From assembly GCF_029892485.1 (NCBI RefSeq), contig NZ_JARXVG010000001.1, positions 620,001 to 684,000 on the forward strand: DNA of 64,000 bases. The letters run 5' to 3'. A program made the translations under genes and the position numbers. Below the pieces are notes generated by a model that was not told the origin of the DNA, searched no databases, and saw nothing but the letters and a program-made list of their open reading frames with translations. This DNA comes from Variovorax boronicumulans. GTDB lineage: Bacteria > Pseudomonadota > Gammaproteobacteria > Burkholderiales > Burkholderiaceae_C. Shown here one piece after another: positions 16,232-24,997 of this stretch (the stretch's first letter is position 1; the number at the start of each line of letters is the position of its first letter).

Positions 16232-17077
16232 TCATGGGTTGCTTTCTTTCTGACCGGATGGCCGCGCCGGCGGGCTGCGCTTGTGTGCGCTGGCCGTGTA
16301 GTTCCTGACGATGATCCGCTCGGCCGCCGGGTCGATCGGCCGGCCTTCGAGAAAATCGTCGATCGTCTGGTAGTCGACGCCGAAGGACTGTTCGTCGGGG
16401 CGCTGCGGCGCCAGCGTCTCCAGGTCGGCCGTCGGCACCTTGTTCACCAGGTCGGCGGGCGCGCCCAGCGCGAAGCCCAGCGAGCGCACGCGCCGCTTCG
16501 AGAGCCCCGCGAGCGGCAGGATGTCCGCCGCGCCGTCGCCGTGCTTGGTGAAGAAGCCCATCAGCGCCTCGGCCGCATGGTCGGTGCCGATGACAAGCCC
16601 GCCGGTCGCACCCGCCACCGCGTACTGCGCCACCATGCGCATGCGCGCCTTGACGTTGCCCGCCAGGAAATCTTCCGCGGCGGCGTCGCCGAGGTCCACG
16701 CCCGCGGTGCGCAGCGCCTGGCGTATCGCCTCCACGGCGGCGCGGATGTCCAGCGTGTGCACCTTGTCGGGCGCGATGAAGTCGATGCAACGCTGCGCCT
16801 CGGCCTCATCGCGCTGCGTGCCGTACGGCAGGCGCATGGCCACGAACGTGGCCTGCCCGCCTTGCGCACGCAGGCGCGTGACCGCGCGTTGCGCCAGCGC
16901 GCCGGCCACCAGCGAATCGACGCCGCCACTGATCCCCAGCACGTAGGCGAGGCGGCCGCTGTCCCGCAGGTAGCGCGCGAGAAAGTCGATGCGGCGCTCG
17001 AGCTCGCCCTCGGCTTCGAAGTCCTGCTGCACCTGCAATTCCTGCAGGATGTCCTGCTGCCGCATTTGCGTTGTCAT
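16232..17077 (-). CDS. nadE: Ammonia-dependent NAD synthetase
   Basis: A 281-residue enzyme making NAD from deamido-NAD, ATP and ammonia. The PP-loop ATP pyrophosphatase motif LGISGGVDSLVAGAL is near residue 48, GTDHAAEALMGFFTKHGDGA binds deamido-NAD, and LAGLSKRRVRSL follows. There is no glutaminase domain, so it is the ammonia-dependent short form. The ATG at 17077 overlaps the stop of the upstream CinA-like gene (ATGA) and its own stop overlaps the DksA-like start (ATGA), giving a tightly coupled operon. Confidence 0.93.
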   Translation of the reverse strand: MTTQMRQQDILQELQVQQDFEAEGELERRIDFLARYLRDSGRLAYVLGISGGVDSLVAGALAQRAVTRLRAQGGQATFVAMRLPYGTQRDEAEAQRCIDFIAPDKVHTLDIRAAVEAIRQALRTAGVDLGDAAAEDFLAGNVKARMRMVAQYAVAGATGGLVIGTDHAAEALMGFFTKHGDGAADILPLAGLSKRRVRSLGFALGAPADLVNKVPTADLETLAPQRPDEQSFGVDYQTIDDFLEGRPIDPAAERIIVRNYTASAHKRSPPARPSGQKESNP

Positions 17078-17580
17078 CGACGGCTTTCCTGGTGGTAGTG
17101 AACGATGCGGCCGAGCGCGTAGTCGGCGCTGGCCTCGCGGATCTCGTTGCGCTCGCCCTCGAACACGCGCGTCTCGGTGAACTCGCGCTGCGCGCCGCCG
17201 CCGTCGCGGAACACCCATGCGTAGCACTGCGTGCCCGGGGCGATGTCGGGGTCGGAATCGTCGGCCACGCCGGTGTTGGAGACGGCCACGTCCGCGTCGC
17301 TGTGGCGCAGTGCGCCGCGCGCCATCTCCAGCGCCACCGGCTCGCTCGTGAGGTTGTTGCGCTCGAGCACTTCGGCGGGCACGCCGAGGCAGCGCCGCTT
17401 GGCTTTGGGGTCGTACACCACGAAGGCGCATTCGAGCACTTCGCCCGCACCGGGCGCGGCGGCCAGGCGCGAGGCGATGAGGCCCGCGGTACACGACTCG
17501 GCGGTCACCACCACCAGTGCGTGCTCTTTCAGGTATTGGACAGTGCGCCGGTGGTCGGCGCCGCTCGCGATCGTTGGCAT
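17074..17580 (-). CDS. CinA-family protein, NMN deamidase-like
   Basis: A 168-residue protein equal to the C-terminal CinA (PncC) domain: TAESCTAGLIASRLAAAPGA near residue 23, FVVYDPKAKRRCLGVP, and a NTGVAD segment. PncC-type enzymes hydrolyse nicotinamide mononucleotide to nicotinate mononucleotide, the substrate route towards deamido-NAD. It is translationally coupled to nadE, which uses deamido-NAD, so a pyridine-nucleotide recycling role fits well. Start chosen at ATG 17580; the extended open frame upstream is not coding-like. Confidence 0.85.
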   Translation of the reverse strand: MPTIASGADHRRTVQYLKEHALVVVTAESCTAGLIASRLAAAPGAGEVLECAFVVYDPKAKRRCLGVPAEVLERNNLTSEPVALEMARGALRHSDADVAVSNTGVADDSDPDIAPGTQCYAWVFRDGGGAQREFTETRVFEGERNEIREASADYALGRIVHYHQESRR

Positions 17581-17864
17581 GGCTGGCGCGGGCTCGTGGC
17601 CGCATTCCCCTGTGAGTTGCTGTGGATGAAGGCTCCAACCTACGAAGGCGGGCCGTGGCCGTGTGTCGGACGCGGCCTTATCCGGCCGGGAGTGCGCACG
17701 CACGCGGCATGCACCGCGCGCGGCAGCGGACGTGTTCAGGCGTGTTCGGGCATGGGCGGCATGCCGCTTGCCGCGACGGCCCCGGGGCCACTCACCCCAT
17801 CGGAGCCACCCGCGTCTTTTTTCTTTCATTCATCCATCCATCCACCGACCACGAAGGAGTTTTC

Positions 17865-18794
17865 ATGTTCTCTCACAACAAGCGTCTCCAGTACACCGTC
17901 CGCGTGAGCGAGACCAACCCGGGCCTTGCGAACCTCATGCTCGAACAGTTCGGCGGGCCGCAAGGCGAACTCGCCGCGGCCTGCCGCTATTTCACCCAGG
18001 CGCTGGGCGACGACGATGCCGGCCGCAAGGACATGCTGTTCGACATCTCCACCGAGGAGCTGAGCCACCTGGAGATCATCGGCACCATCGTCGGCATGCT
18101 CAACAAGGGCGCCAAGGGCCGGCTGGCCGAAGGCGTCGAGGAAGAAGGCGAGATGTACCGCACCATCACCGGCGCGGGCAACGACAGCCACATCACGCAG
18201 GTGCTCTACGGCGGCGGGCCGCCGCTGGTCAACTCGGCCGGCGTGCCCTGGACGGCCGCCTACATCGACACCATCGGCGAGCCCACGGCCGACCTGCGAT
18301 CGAACATCGCCGCCGAGGCGCGCGCCAAGATCGTGTACGAGCGGCTGATCAACCTGACTGACGACCCTGGCGTGAAGGACGCGCTGACCTTCCTCATGAC
18401 GCGCGAGATCGCGCACCAGAAATCGTTCGAGAAGGCCCTCTACGCCATCGAGCCGAACTTCCCGCCGGGCAAGCTGCCGGGCGATCCGCGCTTCACCAAC
18501 GTGTACTTCGACATGTCCAAGGGAGACCCCGACCTGCGCGGCCCCTGGAACCAGGGCGAGCGCTGGGACTTCCGCACGCTCGGGCAGGGCGACGCGCCGG
18601 TGGACGGGGGCGACGGCGTGGCCACCGTGGTGCTCGGCGATGCCGAGGCGCCGGTGGTGCAGCAGATGGTCGCGCGCACGCAGTCCTACCGCGACGGCGA
18701 TCCCACCACCGGCGCCGAACTCGGCATGATCGACCAGCCCGGCACAGCCCTGGACCCCGAAGGCCTGGGCGCCGAGAGCAAGCCGCTGCGGTGA
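17865..18794 (+). CDS. Manganese (non-haem) catalase
   Basis: A 309-residue di-manganese catalase that breaks hydrogen peroxide into water and oxygen. The ferritin-like helices supply the metal ligands: Glu in GPQGELAAACRYF, Glu and His in STEELSHLEI, Glu in AEARAKIVYERL and Glu-His in REIAHQKSFEKAL. The C-terminal NVYFDMSKGDPDLRGPWNQG tail is typical. A strong ribosome-binding site (GAAGGAG) precedes the ATG at 17865. The 284-bp gap upstream, divergent from the CinA-nadE operon, must hold both promoters. It shares a GTGA overlap with the next gene. Confidence 0.93.
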   Translation: MFSHNKRLQYTVRVSETNPGLANLMLEQFGGPQGELAAACRYFTQALGDDDAGRKDMLFDISTEELSHLEIIGTIVGMLNKGAKGRLAEGVEEEGEMYRTITGAGNDSHITQVLYGGGPPLVNSAGVPWTAAYIDTIGEPTADLRSNIAAEARAKIVYERLINLTDDPGVKDALTFLMTREIAHQKSFEKALYAIEPNFPPGKLPGDPRFTNVYFDMSKGDPDLRGPWNQGERWDFRTLGQGDAPVDGGDGVATVVLGDAEAPVVQQMVARTQSYRDGDPTTGAELGMIDQPGTALDPEGLGAESKPLR

Positions 18795-19207
18795 ACGACG
18801 GCATCGATGCGCTGGACGGGCGCTTCACCGAGCTGCTCTCCGACTGCCGGCCCAGCGGCGGCCTCGCGCGCGACGACGAGATCGCCGCGCGCGTGACCAC
18901 CCGGCATCCGGGCGGCTTCGTCTGGCTCGCGCGCCACATCGCGAGCCGCGAGCTGCTGTTCTTCGGCTGGCGGGATGCGCTCTGGTTTCCGGTGTTCCAG
19001 TTCGACCGCACCGACATGTCGCTCAGACCCGGCGTGAAGCGCGTGGCCGCCGAACTGGCGGGCTGGACCGACGACTGGGAGCGCGTGCAATGGTTCGTGC
19101 GGCCGCACTGCGCCCTCGCGCACCGCACGCCGATCGAGCTGGTCGATGCACAGCCGGCGCGCGTGATGGAAGTGGCGCGCATGGAGCGCTACCTGGACAA
19201 CGCGTGA
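18791..19207 (+). CDS. Hypothetical protein with MbcA/ParS-like (DUF2384) C-terminus
   Basis: A 138-residue protein starting at GTG 18791 within the catalase stop (GTGA). Its C-terminal 45 residues (FVRPHCALAHRTPIELVDAQ then VMEVARMERYLDNA) look like the DUF2384 domain of Xre/MbcA/ParS antitoxins, whose pattern is hydrophobic-x-xP-x-L-x-G-x-TP. No helix-turn-helix is evident at the N-terminus and no RES-type toxin gene is adjacent, so a standard antitoxin role is doubtful. Cotranscription with manganese catalase suggests an accessory stress role. Confidence 0.55.
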   Translation: MNDGIDALDGRFTELLSDCRPSGGLARDDEIAARVTTRHPGGFVWLARHIASRELLFFGWRDALWFPVFQFDRTDMSLRPGVKRVAAELAGWTDDWERVQWFVRPHCALAHRTPIELVDAQPARVMEVARMERYLDNA

Positions 19208-19237
19208 CGCGCATGGCGCGCCTTCGGCCCGCCCCTG

Positions 19238-20269
19238 TCAGGCCTCGAAGTTCGCCGGGCTCGGTGCCTTCAGCGTGAGTCCGCGCAGCGCGGTGCTCAC
19301 CGCCGCGAGCTGGTCGGCTTCGACTTCGCAGCCTGCGGCCGAGGCCGGATCGCTCGCGCGCTGCACCTCCGCGAGCCGGCGCAGGATGGCTTCCTTTTCC
19401 TGCAGCGCGCGCAGGCTGCTCCACAGCGCGGAGTCGGTCACCTGCTCCTGCGTGGCGGCCAGGCTGCGCAGGCTGAAGGCATGGCCGGTGTGGCAGCGGT
19501 ATCGCACCGGCCGCTTGTCGTCCAGTTCGAACAGCACGCCGCCGCAGTCGGGGCAGGTGAAGGTCGACGGGGTGGCGATCTGCTTCAGGTTTTCCATCGC
19601 ACCGCCCGCAACGCCGACGGCATGTTCCCGGCGCAGTGACTGAGGGGGGCTGGAAGGTGGGCGCTCGCCGTCGCCGGCCTGGGCGATGCGCAGCAGCACC
19701 GCCGCCAACTCCGCGAGCGGCACCACGTGGTCGGCCTCGACCACCGCGAGGGCGGAGCGCGGCATGCTGGGCTCGTAGGCGTCCGTGGGGTCCTGGACCA
19801 CGACGGTGCCGCCGCAGTCCTTGATGGCGCGCAGGCCCGCGCTGCCATCGTCGAGCATGCCCGTGAGGACCACGCCGATGGCGCGCGGTCCCAGTTCCAG
19901 CGCGGCGGAGCGAAACAGGGGATCGATGGCGGGGCGTGCATGGTGTTCCTTGGGGCCGCGGGTCAGGCGGATCACGCCGTCTTCGAGCAGCATGTGGCGG
20001 TCGGGCGGCGCGACGTGGATGGTGCCGGCGGAGGGCACGTCGCCGTCCTGCGCCTCCACGGCCAGGTTCGGCCCCCTGGCATTGAGCAGCATGGCGAGCT
20101 GGCTGCGGTGCGCGCCGATGTGCTGCACGAAAAGGACCGGCAGGGGAAAGTCCGGCGGCAGTGCCGCCGCGAGTTCGAGCATCGCGAACACACCGCCGGC
20201 GGAAGCGCCGATGAAGATGGCGCGCTGCGCCGGGGAACGGGAATTTCCTGCTGTGTCCGTGGGTGTCAT
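19238..20269 (-). CDS. Stand-alone CheB-type protein-glutamate methylesterase with zinc-ribbon tail
   Basis: A 343-residue protein. The methylesterase domain carries Ser in FIGASAGG, His in LFVQHIGAHRS and Asp in VVLTGMLDDGSAG, so the triad appears complete, but there is no N-terminal receiver as in classical CheB. After a linker comes a zinc-ribbon-like module (CPDCGG and YRCHTGHAFS) and a C-terminal helix. It is the last gene of the leftward signalling operon, 84 bp after the large hybrid kinase. It may demethylate glutamates on an unconventional receptor. Confidence 0.85.
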   Translation of the reverse strand: MTPTDTAGNSRSPAQRAIFIGASAGGVFAMLELAAALPPDFPLPVLFVQHIGAHRSQLAMLLNARGPNLAVEAQDGDVPSAGTIHVAPPDRHMLLEDGVIRLTRGPKEHHARPAIDPLFRSAALELGPRAIGVVLTGMLDDGSAGLRAIKDCGGTVVVQDPTDAYEPSMPRSALAVVEADHVVPLAELAAVLLRIAQAGDGERPPSSPPQSLRREHAVGVAGGAMENLKQIATPSTFTCPDCGGVLFELDDKRPVRYRCHTGHAFSLRSLAATQEQVTDSALWSSLRALQEKEAILRRLAEVQRASDPASAAGCEVEADQLAAVSTALRGLTLKAPSPANFEA

Positions 20270-20353
20270 GGGCCGGTGATGCGAGGTGGAAGTGCGGCAC
20301 GACGGGGCGTGCACGGAAGGAGGGCAAACGGGATGCCCGCCCCGCCGCCGGCC

Positions 20354-23300
20354 TCATCCATCGCCGGAGGACGGGCGTTCGCCCGCCTGGCGCGCGCGCA
20401 GCAGGCGCTGCAGGTCGGCGGCGGCCACCGGCTTGACCAGGTGCTCGTCGAAACCCGCCGCCATCGCGGCTGCCTTGTCGTCGGGCTGGCCCCAGCCGGT
20501 GGCGGCCACCAGGAACATGTCGCGGCCCCATGGCTCCGCGCGGATGCGGCGGGCCACCTCGTGGCCGTCCAGGCCGGGCATGCCGATGTCGAGCACCGCC
20601 GCGTCGGGGCGCAGCTGCTGTGCCATGCGCAGCGCATCGACGCCGTTGTGCACGCTGTCCACCGTGAAGCCCGCCATGGAAAGCATCTGCGCCATGCCCC
20701 AGAGCGCATCGACGTTGTCGTCCGCGAGCAGCAGCCGCTGCACGGCAACCGGTTCCTCGGCCGTGACCGGTGCCGGCAGCCGGGCGGCGGACTGCGCCTT
20801 GGCCAGCGGAATGCGCACCGTGAAGCGGCTGCCGCGCCCCAGGCCCTCGCTCTCGCCGACCACCGCGCCGCCGTGCAGCTCGACGATGTTGCGCACCAGC
20901 GCCAGCCCGATCCCCAGCCCGCCCGCCGCGCGGTCGTGCGCGCGCTCGCTCTGGGCGAACATCTCGAACATCGCATCGACGGTGTCGGGCTCCATGCCGA
21001 TGCCGTTGTCGGCCACCTCGAAGACGGCATCCCGCGCATCGGCGCGCACCGACAGCACGATGCGTCCTTGCGCGGGCGTGTACTTGGCGGCGTTCGACAA
21101 CAGGTTCGACAGCACCTGGCTCAGGCGGATCGGGTCGGCATCGAGCGGTATTTCTTCTTCGGCGATCTCCAGCACCAGCGTGTGGTGCCCCTGCTCCACC
21201 AGCGGCCGCGTGGCCTCCAGCGCCGCCTCGGCGATGGCCTGCGCCGTGATGCGCTCCGGCCGCAGCGCGAGCTGCCCGCGGCGCAGGCTGGACACGTCGA
21301 GCAGTTCGCCCAGCAGCACCCGCATCACCGAGGCCTGGCGGCGGATGATGCGCGCGGCGCGCACCTGGTCCTGCGTGGCGAGCGACTCGGGCGCCAGCAA
21401 CTCCGCGGCGCTGCCGATCGAGGCGAGCGGGTTGCGCAGCTCGTGCGAAAGAATGGCCAGAAAGCGGTCCTTGGCCGCGTCGGCGGTCTCCAGCGCACGC
21501 CGCGCCGCCTCGTTGGCGCGCAGGGCCGAGAGCAACTCGCCGCGGTTCTGCTCGAGCTCGTCCTGCGCGGCGCGCTGTTCGCTCTGGTCGCGCAGCACTT
21601 TCACCATGCCGATCACCGTGCCCTCGCCGTTGTGCATGGGCATGAGCGCGCCGCTGGCCCAGAAGCGCGAGCCGTCCTTGCGCTGGTGCAGCCGGTCGTC
21701 GGCGGCGCGGCCGACCGCGAGCGCGGTGCGGGCCTCGATGCCCGGCGCATCGGCCGCACGGTCCTCCTCGGTGAAGATCACGTCGGCCGGGCGTCCCAGG
21801 ATCTCGTTCTCGCTGTACCCCAGCAGCCGCTCGGCGCCGGCGTTCCAGCTGGTCACGCGGCGCTCCATGTCGAGCGAGAAGATCGCGTACTCGACCGCGT
21901 TCTCCAGCATCAGGCGCATGCGCTCCTCGCTCTCGCGCAGCGCCTCTTCGGCGTACTTGCGCTCGCTCACGTTGCTGCAGACGATCAATGCCGAGTCGGG
22001 GCGTCCGTTGCGCTCGGTCAGCACGGTCACGCTCTTGTGCAGCCAGATGATCGATCCGTCCTTGCGCACGCTGCGGCTCTCGGTCTCGAACGGCTCGCCA
22101 TGGGCCGCGAGCCGGGCGAAGAGCCGCTCGACCGCCCCGCTGTCCGCCGCATGCACGAGGTCGAGCGCGCGCCGGCCCACCAGTTCGCCTTGGTCATAGC
22201 CCATGAGCGCGCAGTAGCAGGTGTTGGCGAAAGTGATCTCGCCGTCCAGCCGCGTCTGCACCACGCCCACCGAGGCCTGGTTCACGATGGCGCTGTAGCG
22301 CTCCTGCGAACGCCGCAGGGACTCCTGCGCCGTCTTGCGCTCGGTGATGTCGACGAAGGTGAGCACCACGCCGGCGATCATGTCCTCGATGGTGCGGTAG
22401 GGCCTCGCGCGCGCAAGGTACCAGTTGCCCGCGGCATCGCCCACTTCGCGCTCGGTAGGCTGCAGCGTGCGCAGCACGGCATTCGCGTCTTCGGTCAACT
22501 GTGCGTATTCGAGCCTCGTGGTGAGGTCCGAGAGCGGTCGTCCCACGTCGGTGGCGATCAGGTTGAAGATCGCCGCGGCGCTGGGCGTGAAGCGGGTCAC
22601 GCGGAATTCGCGGTCCAGGAACACGGTCGCGATCGCGGTCGCGTCCATCAGGTTCAACATGTCGCTGTTGGCCTGGCCGAGGTCGTCGACCTTGTGGTTG
22701 AGCTCCTGGTTGACGGTATTGAGTTCCTCGTTGATCGACTGCAGCTCTTCGCGGCTGGTCTCCAGTTCCTCGGTGGCCGACTGGAGCTCCTCGTTCATCG
22801 CGTGCAGTTCCTCATTGCTCGCCTTGAGCTCCTCGGTCGAGACTTCGTACTGCTCCACGGTTTCGCGCAGGCGCGTCTTCAAGCGGTCGACCTCGCGCTC
22901 CAGGTGCCGCGCGATCGGCTCGGGCTCCAGGCGCGGCACCGGCGCAGCTGCAGCCGCCAGGCCCGCGCCCTGCGCTTCCCCGCCCGCGGGCATGTCCGAT
23001 CCGCCGGCCTGCGCCTTGCGCAGCTGCACCAGGAAGCTCTTGCCGAATCCATCCACCGGCTGCACGCTGATCGACACGTCCACCTCGCCGTCGCCCAGGC
23101 GCACACGCACCGGGGCCACTTCCACGAGCGTCTGCCGCTCGCCCGCGTGATAGAGCGCTGTCTGCAGCTCGGCCTTCAGGTCCGGCACGACGGCGCGCAG
23201 CACGTTGCGCGAGGGCTCTCCGCCGCTGAAATACAGGAAGCGGGTGGCCGCGGTGGAGATGTGCAGCATCTCGTTGCTGGCGTCCACCAGGATCGAAGGC

Positions 23301-24997
23301 GGCGCGAGCAGGTCGACGATCTTCATGTGCATCTCGGCCCAGGTCATCACCCGCCTGTCGGCCTGCGCCGGCAGCAGCGTGGCCTGCGCGAGCGGCGGCG
23401 CAATGGCCGCGGCCGGGATCACCGAGAGCGAATGCCGCGCATCGAACGCGCCCGCCGGCGCCGCGTTTCGGGCCGGCGGGCGCGCGTCCGAGCGCGGCAC
23501 CTGGAGCGCCATGAATAAGCGGCTGCGCTCGTCGCTCGCGGCGAACAATGCGCTGCGCGCGTCGACGGTCTCCGAGGTCCCCAGGAACAGCAGCGCGCCC
23601 GGCCTGAGCGAGAAATGAAGCGTCTTGAGCAAGCGCGCCTGCGCCTGCCGGTTCAGGTAGATGAGCAGGTTGCGGCAACTCGCCAGGTCCACCCGCGAGA
23701 ACGGCGAATCGCGCAGCACGTCGTGCACCGCGAAGAGCACCTTCTCGCGCAATTCGCGGCGCACGCGCAGGCCGCGCGGCTCGCGCACGAAGAACTGGCG
23801 CAGCCGCTCCTCGGAGAGGTCGGCCTCCGCCGCCGCCGGATAGACGCCCTCGCGCGCGATGCGCACCGCGTCCTCGTCCAGGTCGGTCGCGAAGATCTGG
23901 ATGGCGGGCGGCTCGGGCAGCGTGCGCGCATGCTCGGTCAGCAGCATCGCGATGGAGTACGCCTCCTCGCCGGTGGCGCAAGCCACCACCCACACGCGCA
24001 GCGTGTCGCCCGGGCCCTTGTGGCGGAAGAGCTCGGGCACCATCGCTTCCAGCGCGGCGAAGCAGTCGGCATCGCGAAAGAAGTTGGTCACGCTGATCAG
24101 CATGTCGCTCACCAGCGCGCCGGCCTCGCCGGGCCGGGTGCGCAGGCAATCCAGGTAGGCCTGCAGGTCGCTCACCCCGTTGACCTGCATGCGCCGGCCC
24201 AGGCGCCGCAGCACGGTGGCGCGCTTGTAGTCCTCGAAATCGCGTCCGGTGCGGCTGCGCACGAAGCCCAGCACCTCGCGATAGGCGGTTTCTTCGGCGT
24301 TCTCTGCCGGTGCAGGCTCTTCGTGCTGGGGCGGCGCCTGCTCTGGCGGCAGATGCAACTGCCCCTCGATGTGGAAGTAGGCGCCGATGCGCGCGCCTAT
24401 TTCCCGCGCGGGGAGCACCCAGTCGATCATGCCGGTGGCGATGGCCGCCTGCGGCATGTCGGCCTGTTGCGCCTCTTGCGGATCCTGCGCGATGGTCAGC
24501 CCGCCACGCTCCTTCACGCGCTTGATGCCGATCACGCCATCGTCGCTCGGGCCCGAGAGCACCACGGCCATCGCATGGGGCCCGTGGGTATCCGCCAGCG
24601 TTCGAAAGAACAGATCGACCGGCAGGTAGCGGCCGTTTCGCGAAGGCGGCGGTGCCGGCTCGATGATGTCGCCGCGCATGCGCGGCGAAGTGCCCGGCGG
24701 CAGCACATGTACGGTGTCGGGCACCATGCGCAGGCGCCCGGCCACCGGCACCACGGGCATCGACGTCGAACGCCGCAAGAGCTGCGCGAGCGCATCGGCA
24801 CTCGTGCCGGGCTGGTTGAGCACCACCACGAAAGCCATTCCGCCGCCCGTTCCGGCACCCTCGAAGAACGCGTACAGCGCCTGGACGCCACCTTCGGACG
24901 CACCCAGCCCGACGACCGGCAGCAGCCCGTAGCCGCGCGACGGGATGGCGTCGTCGTCCTGACCGGCCGCGTCTTCTTCGGCCCGGTCGGGTGTCAC
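20354..24997 (-). CDS. CheB-CheR-PAS-histidine kinase-receiver hybrid (intact, 1547 aa)
   Basis: A giant multidomain sensor. In order: CheB-like domain (about 20-205), CheR methyltransferase (about 235-500; HYKRATVLRR-like RDFEDYKRATVLRRLGRRMQ, SAM site VWVVACATGEEAYS), a linker, a long coiled coil rich in EEL repeats (about 700-790), three PAS domains (roughly 790-1160), HisKA (His in LSHELRNPLAS), HATPase (NLLSNAAKYTPAQG, GLGIGLALVRNIV) and a receiver (Asp in AAVLDIGMPGLDG). The CheB part keeps Ser (GASEGG) and Asp (LSGPSDDG) but has Asn-Gln-Pro-Gly where relatives have His-Leu-Ser-Pro, so it probably lacks esterase activity. It starts with GTG overlapping the stop of the NtrC-type regulator (GTGA). 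Confidence 0.88.
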   Translation of the reverse strand: MTPDRAEEDAAGQDDDAIPSRGYGLLPVVGLGASEGGVQALYAFFEGAGTGGGMAFVVVLNQPGTSADALAQLLRRSTSMPVVPVAGRLRMVPDTVHVLPPGTSPRMRGDIIEPAPPPSRNGRYLPVDLFFRTLADTHGPHAMAVVLSGPSDDGVIGIKRVKERGGLTIAQDPQEAQQADMPQAAIATGMIDWVLPAREIGARIGAYFHIEGQLHLPPEQAPPQHEEPAPAENAEETAYREVLGFVRSRTGRDFEDYKRATVLRRLGRRMQVNGVSDLQAYLDCLRTRPGEAGALVSDMLISVTNFFRDADCFAALEAMVPELFRHKGPGDTLRVWVVACATGEEAYSIAMLLTEHARTLPEPPAIQIFATDLDEDAVRIAREGVYPAAAEADLSEERLRQFFVREPRGLRVRRELREKVLFAVHDVLRDSPFSRVDLASCRNLLIYLNRQAQARLLKTLHFSLRPGALLFLGTSETVDARSALFAASDERSRLFMALQVPRSDARPPARNAAPAGAFDARHSLSVIPAAAIAPPLAQATLLPAQADRRVMTWAEMHMKIVDLLAPPSILVDASNEMLHISTAATRFLYFSGGEPSRNVLRAVVPDLKAELQTALYHAGERQTLVEVAPVRVRLGDGEVDVSISVQPVDGFGKSFLVQLRKAQAGGSDMPAGGEAQGAGLAAAAAPVPRLEPEPIARHLEREVDRLKTRLRETVEQYEVSTEELKASNEELHAMNEELQSATEELETSREELQSINEELNTVNQELNHKVDDLGQANSDMLNLMDATAIATVFLDREFRVTRFTPSAAAIFNLIATDVGRPLSDLTTRLEYAQLTEDANAVLRTLQPTEREVGDAAGNWYLARARPYRTIEDMIAGVVLTFVDITERKTAQESLRRSQERYSAIVNQASVGVVQTRLDGEITFANTCYCALMGYDQGELVGRRALDLVHAADSGAVERLFARLAAHGEPFETESRSVRKDGSIIWLHKSVTVLTERNGRPDSALIVCSNVSERKYAEEALRESEERMRLMLENAVEYAIFSLDMERRVTSWNAGAERLLGYSENEILGRPADVIFTEEDRAADAPGIEARTALAVGRAADDRLHQRKDGSRFWASGALMPMHNGEGTVIGMVKVLRDQSEQRAAQDELEQNRGELLSALRANEAARRALETADAAKDRFLAILSHELRNPLASIGSAAELLAPESLATQDQVRAARIIRRQASVMRVLLGELLDVSSLRRGQLALRPERITAQAIAEAALEATRPLVEQGHHTLVLEIAEEEIPLDADPIRLSQVLSNLLSNAAKYTPAQGRIVLSVRADARDAVFEVADNGIGMEPDTVDAMFEMFAQSERAHDRAAGGLGIGLALVRNIVELHGGAVVGESEGLGRGSRFTVRIPLAKAQSAARLPAPVTAEEPVAVQRLLLADDNVDALWGMAQMLSMAGFTVDSVHNGVDALRMAQQLRPDAAVLDIGMPGLDGHEVARRIRAEPWGRDMFLVAATGWGQPDDKAAAMAAGFDEHLVKPVAAADLQRLLRARQAGERPSSGDG

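Noticed and set aside
19727..23518. A 1263-codon plus-strand frame
   Set aside because: Shadow of the CheB and hybrid kinase genes on the minus strand.
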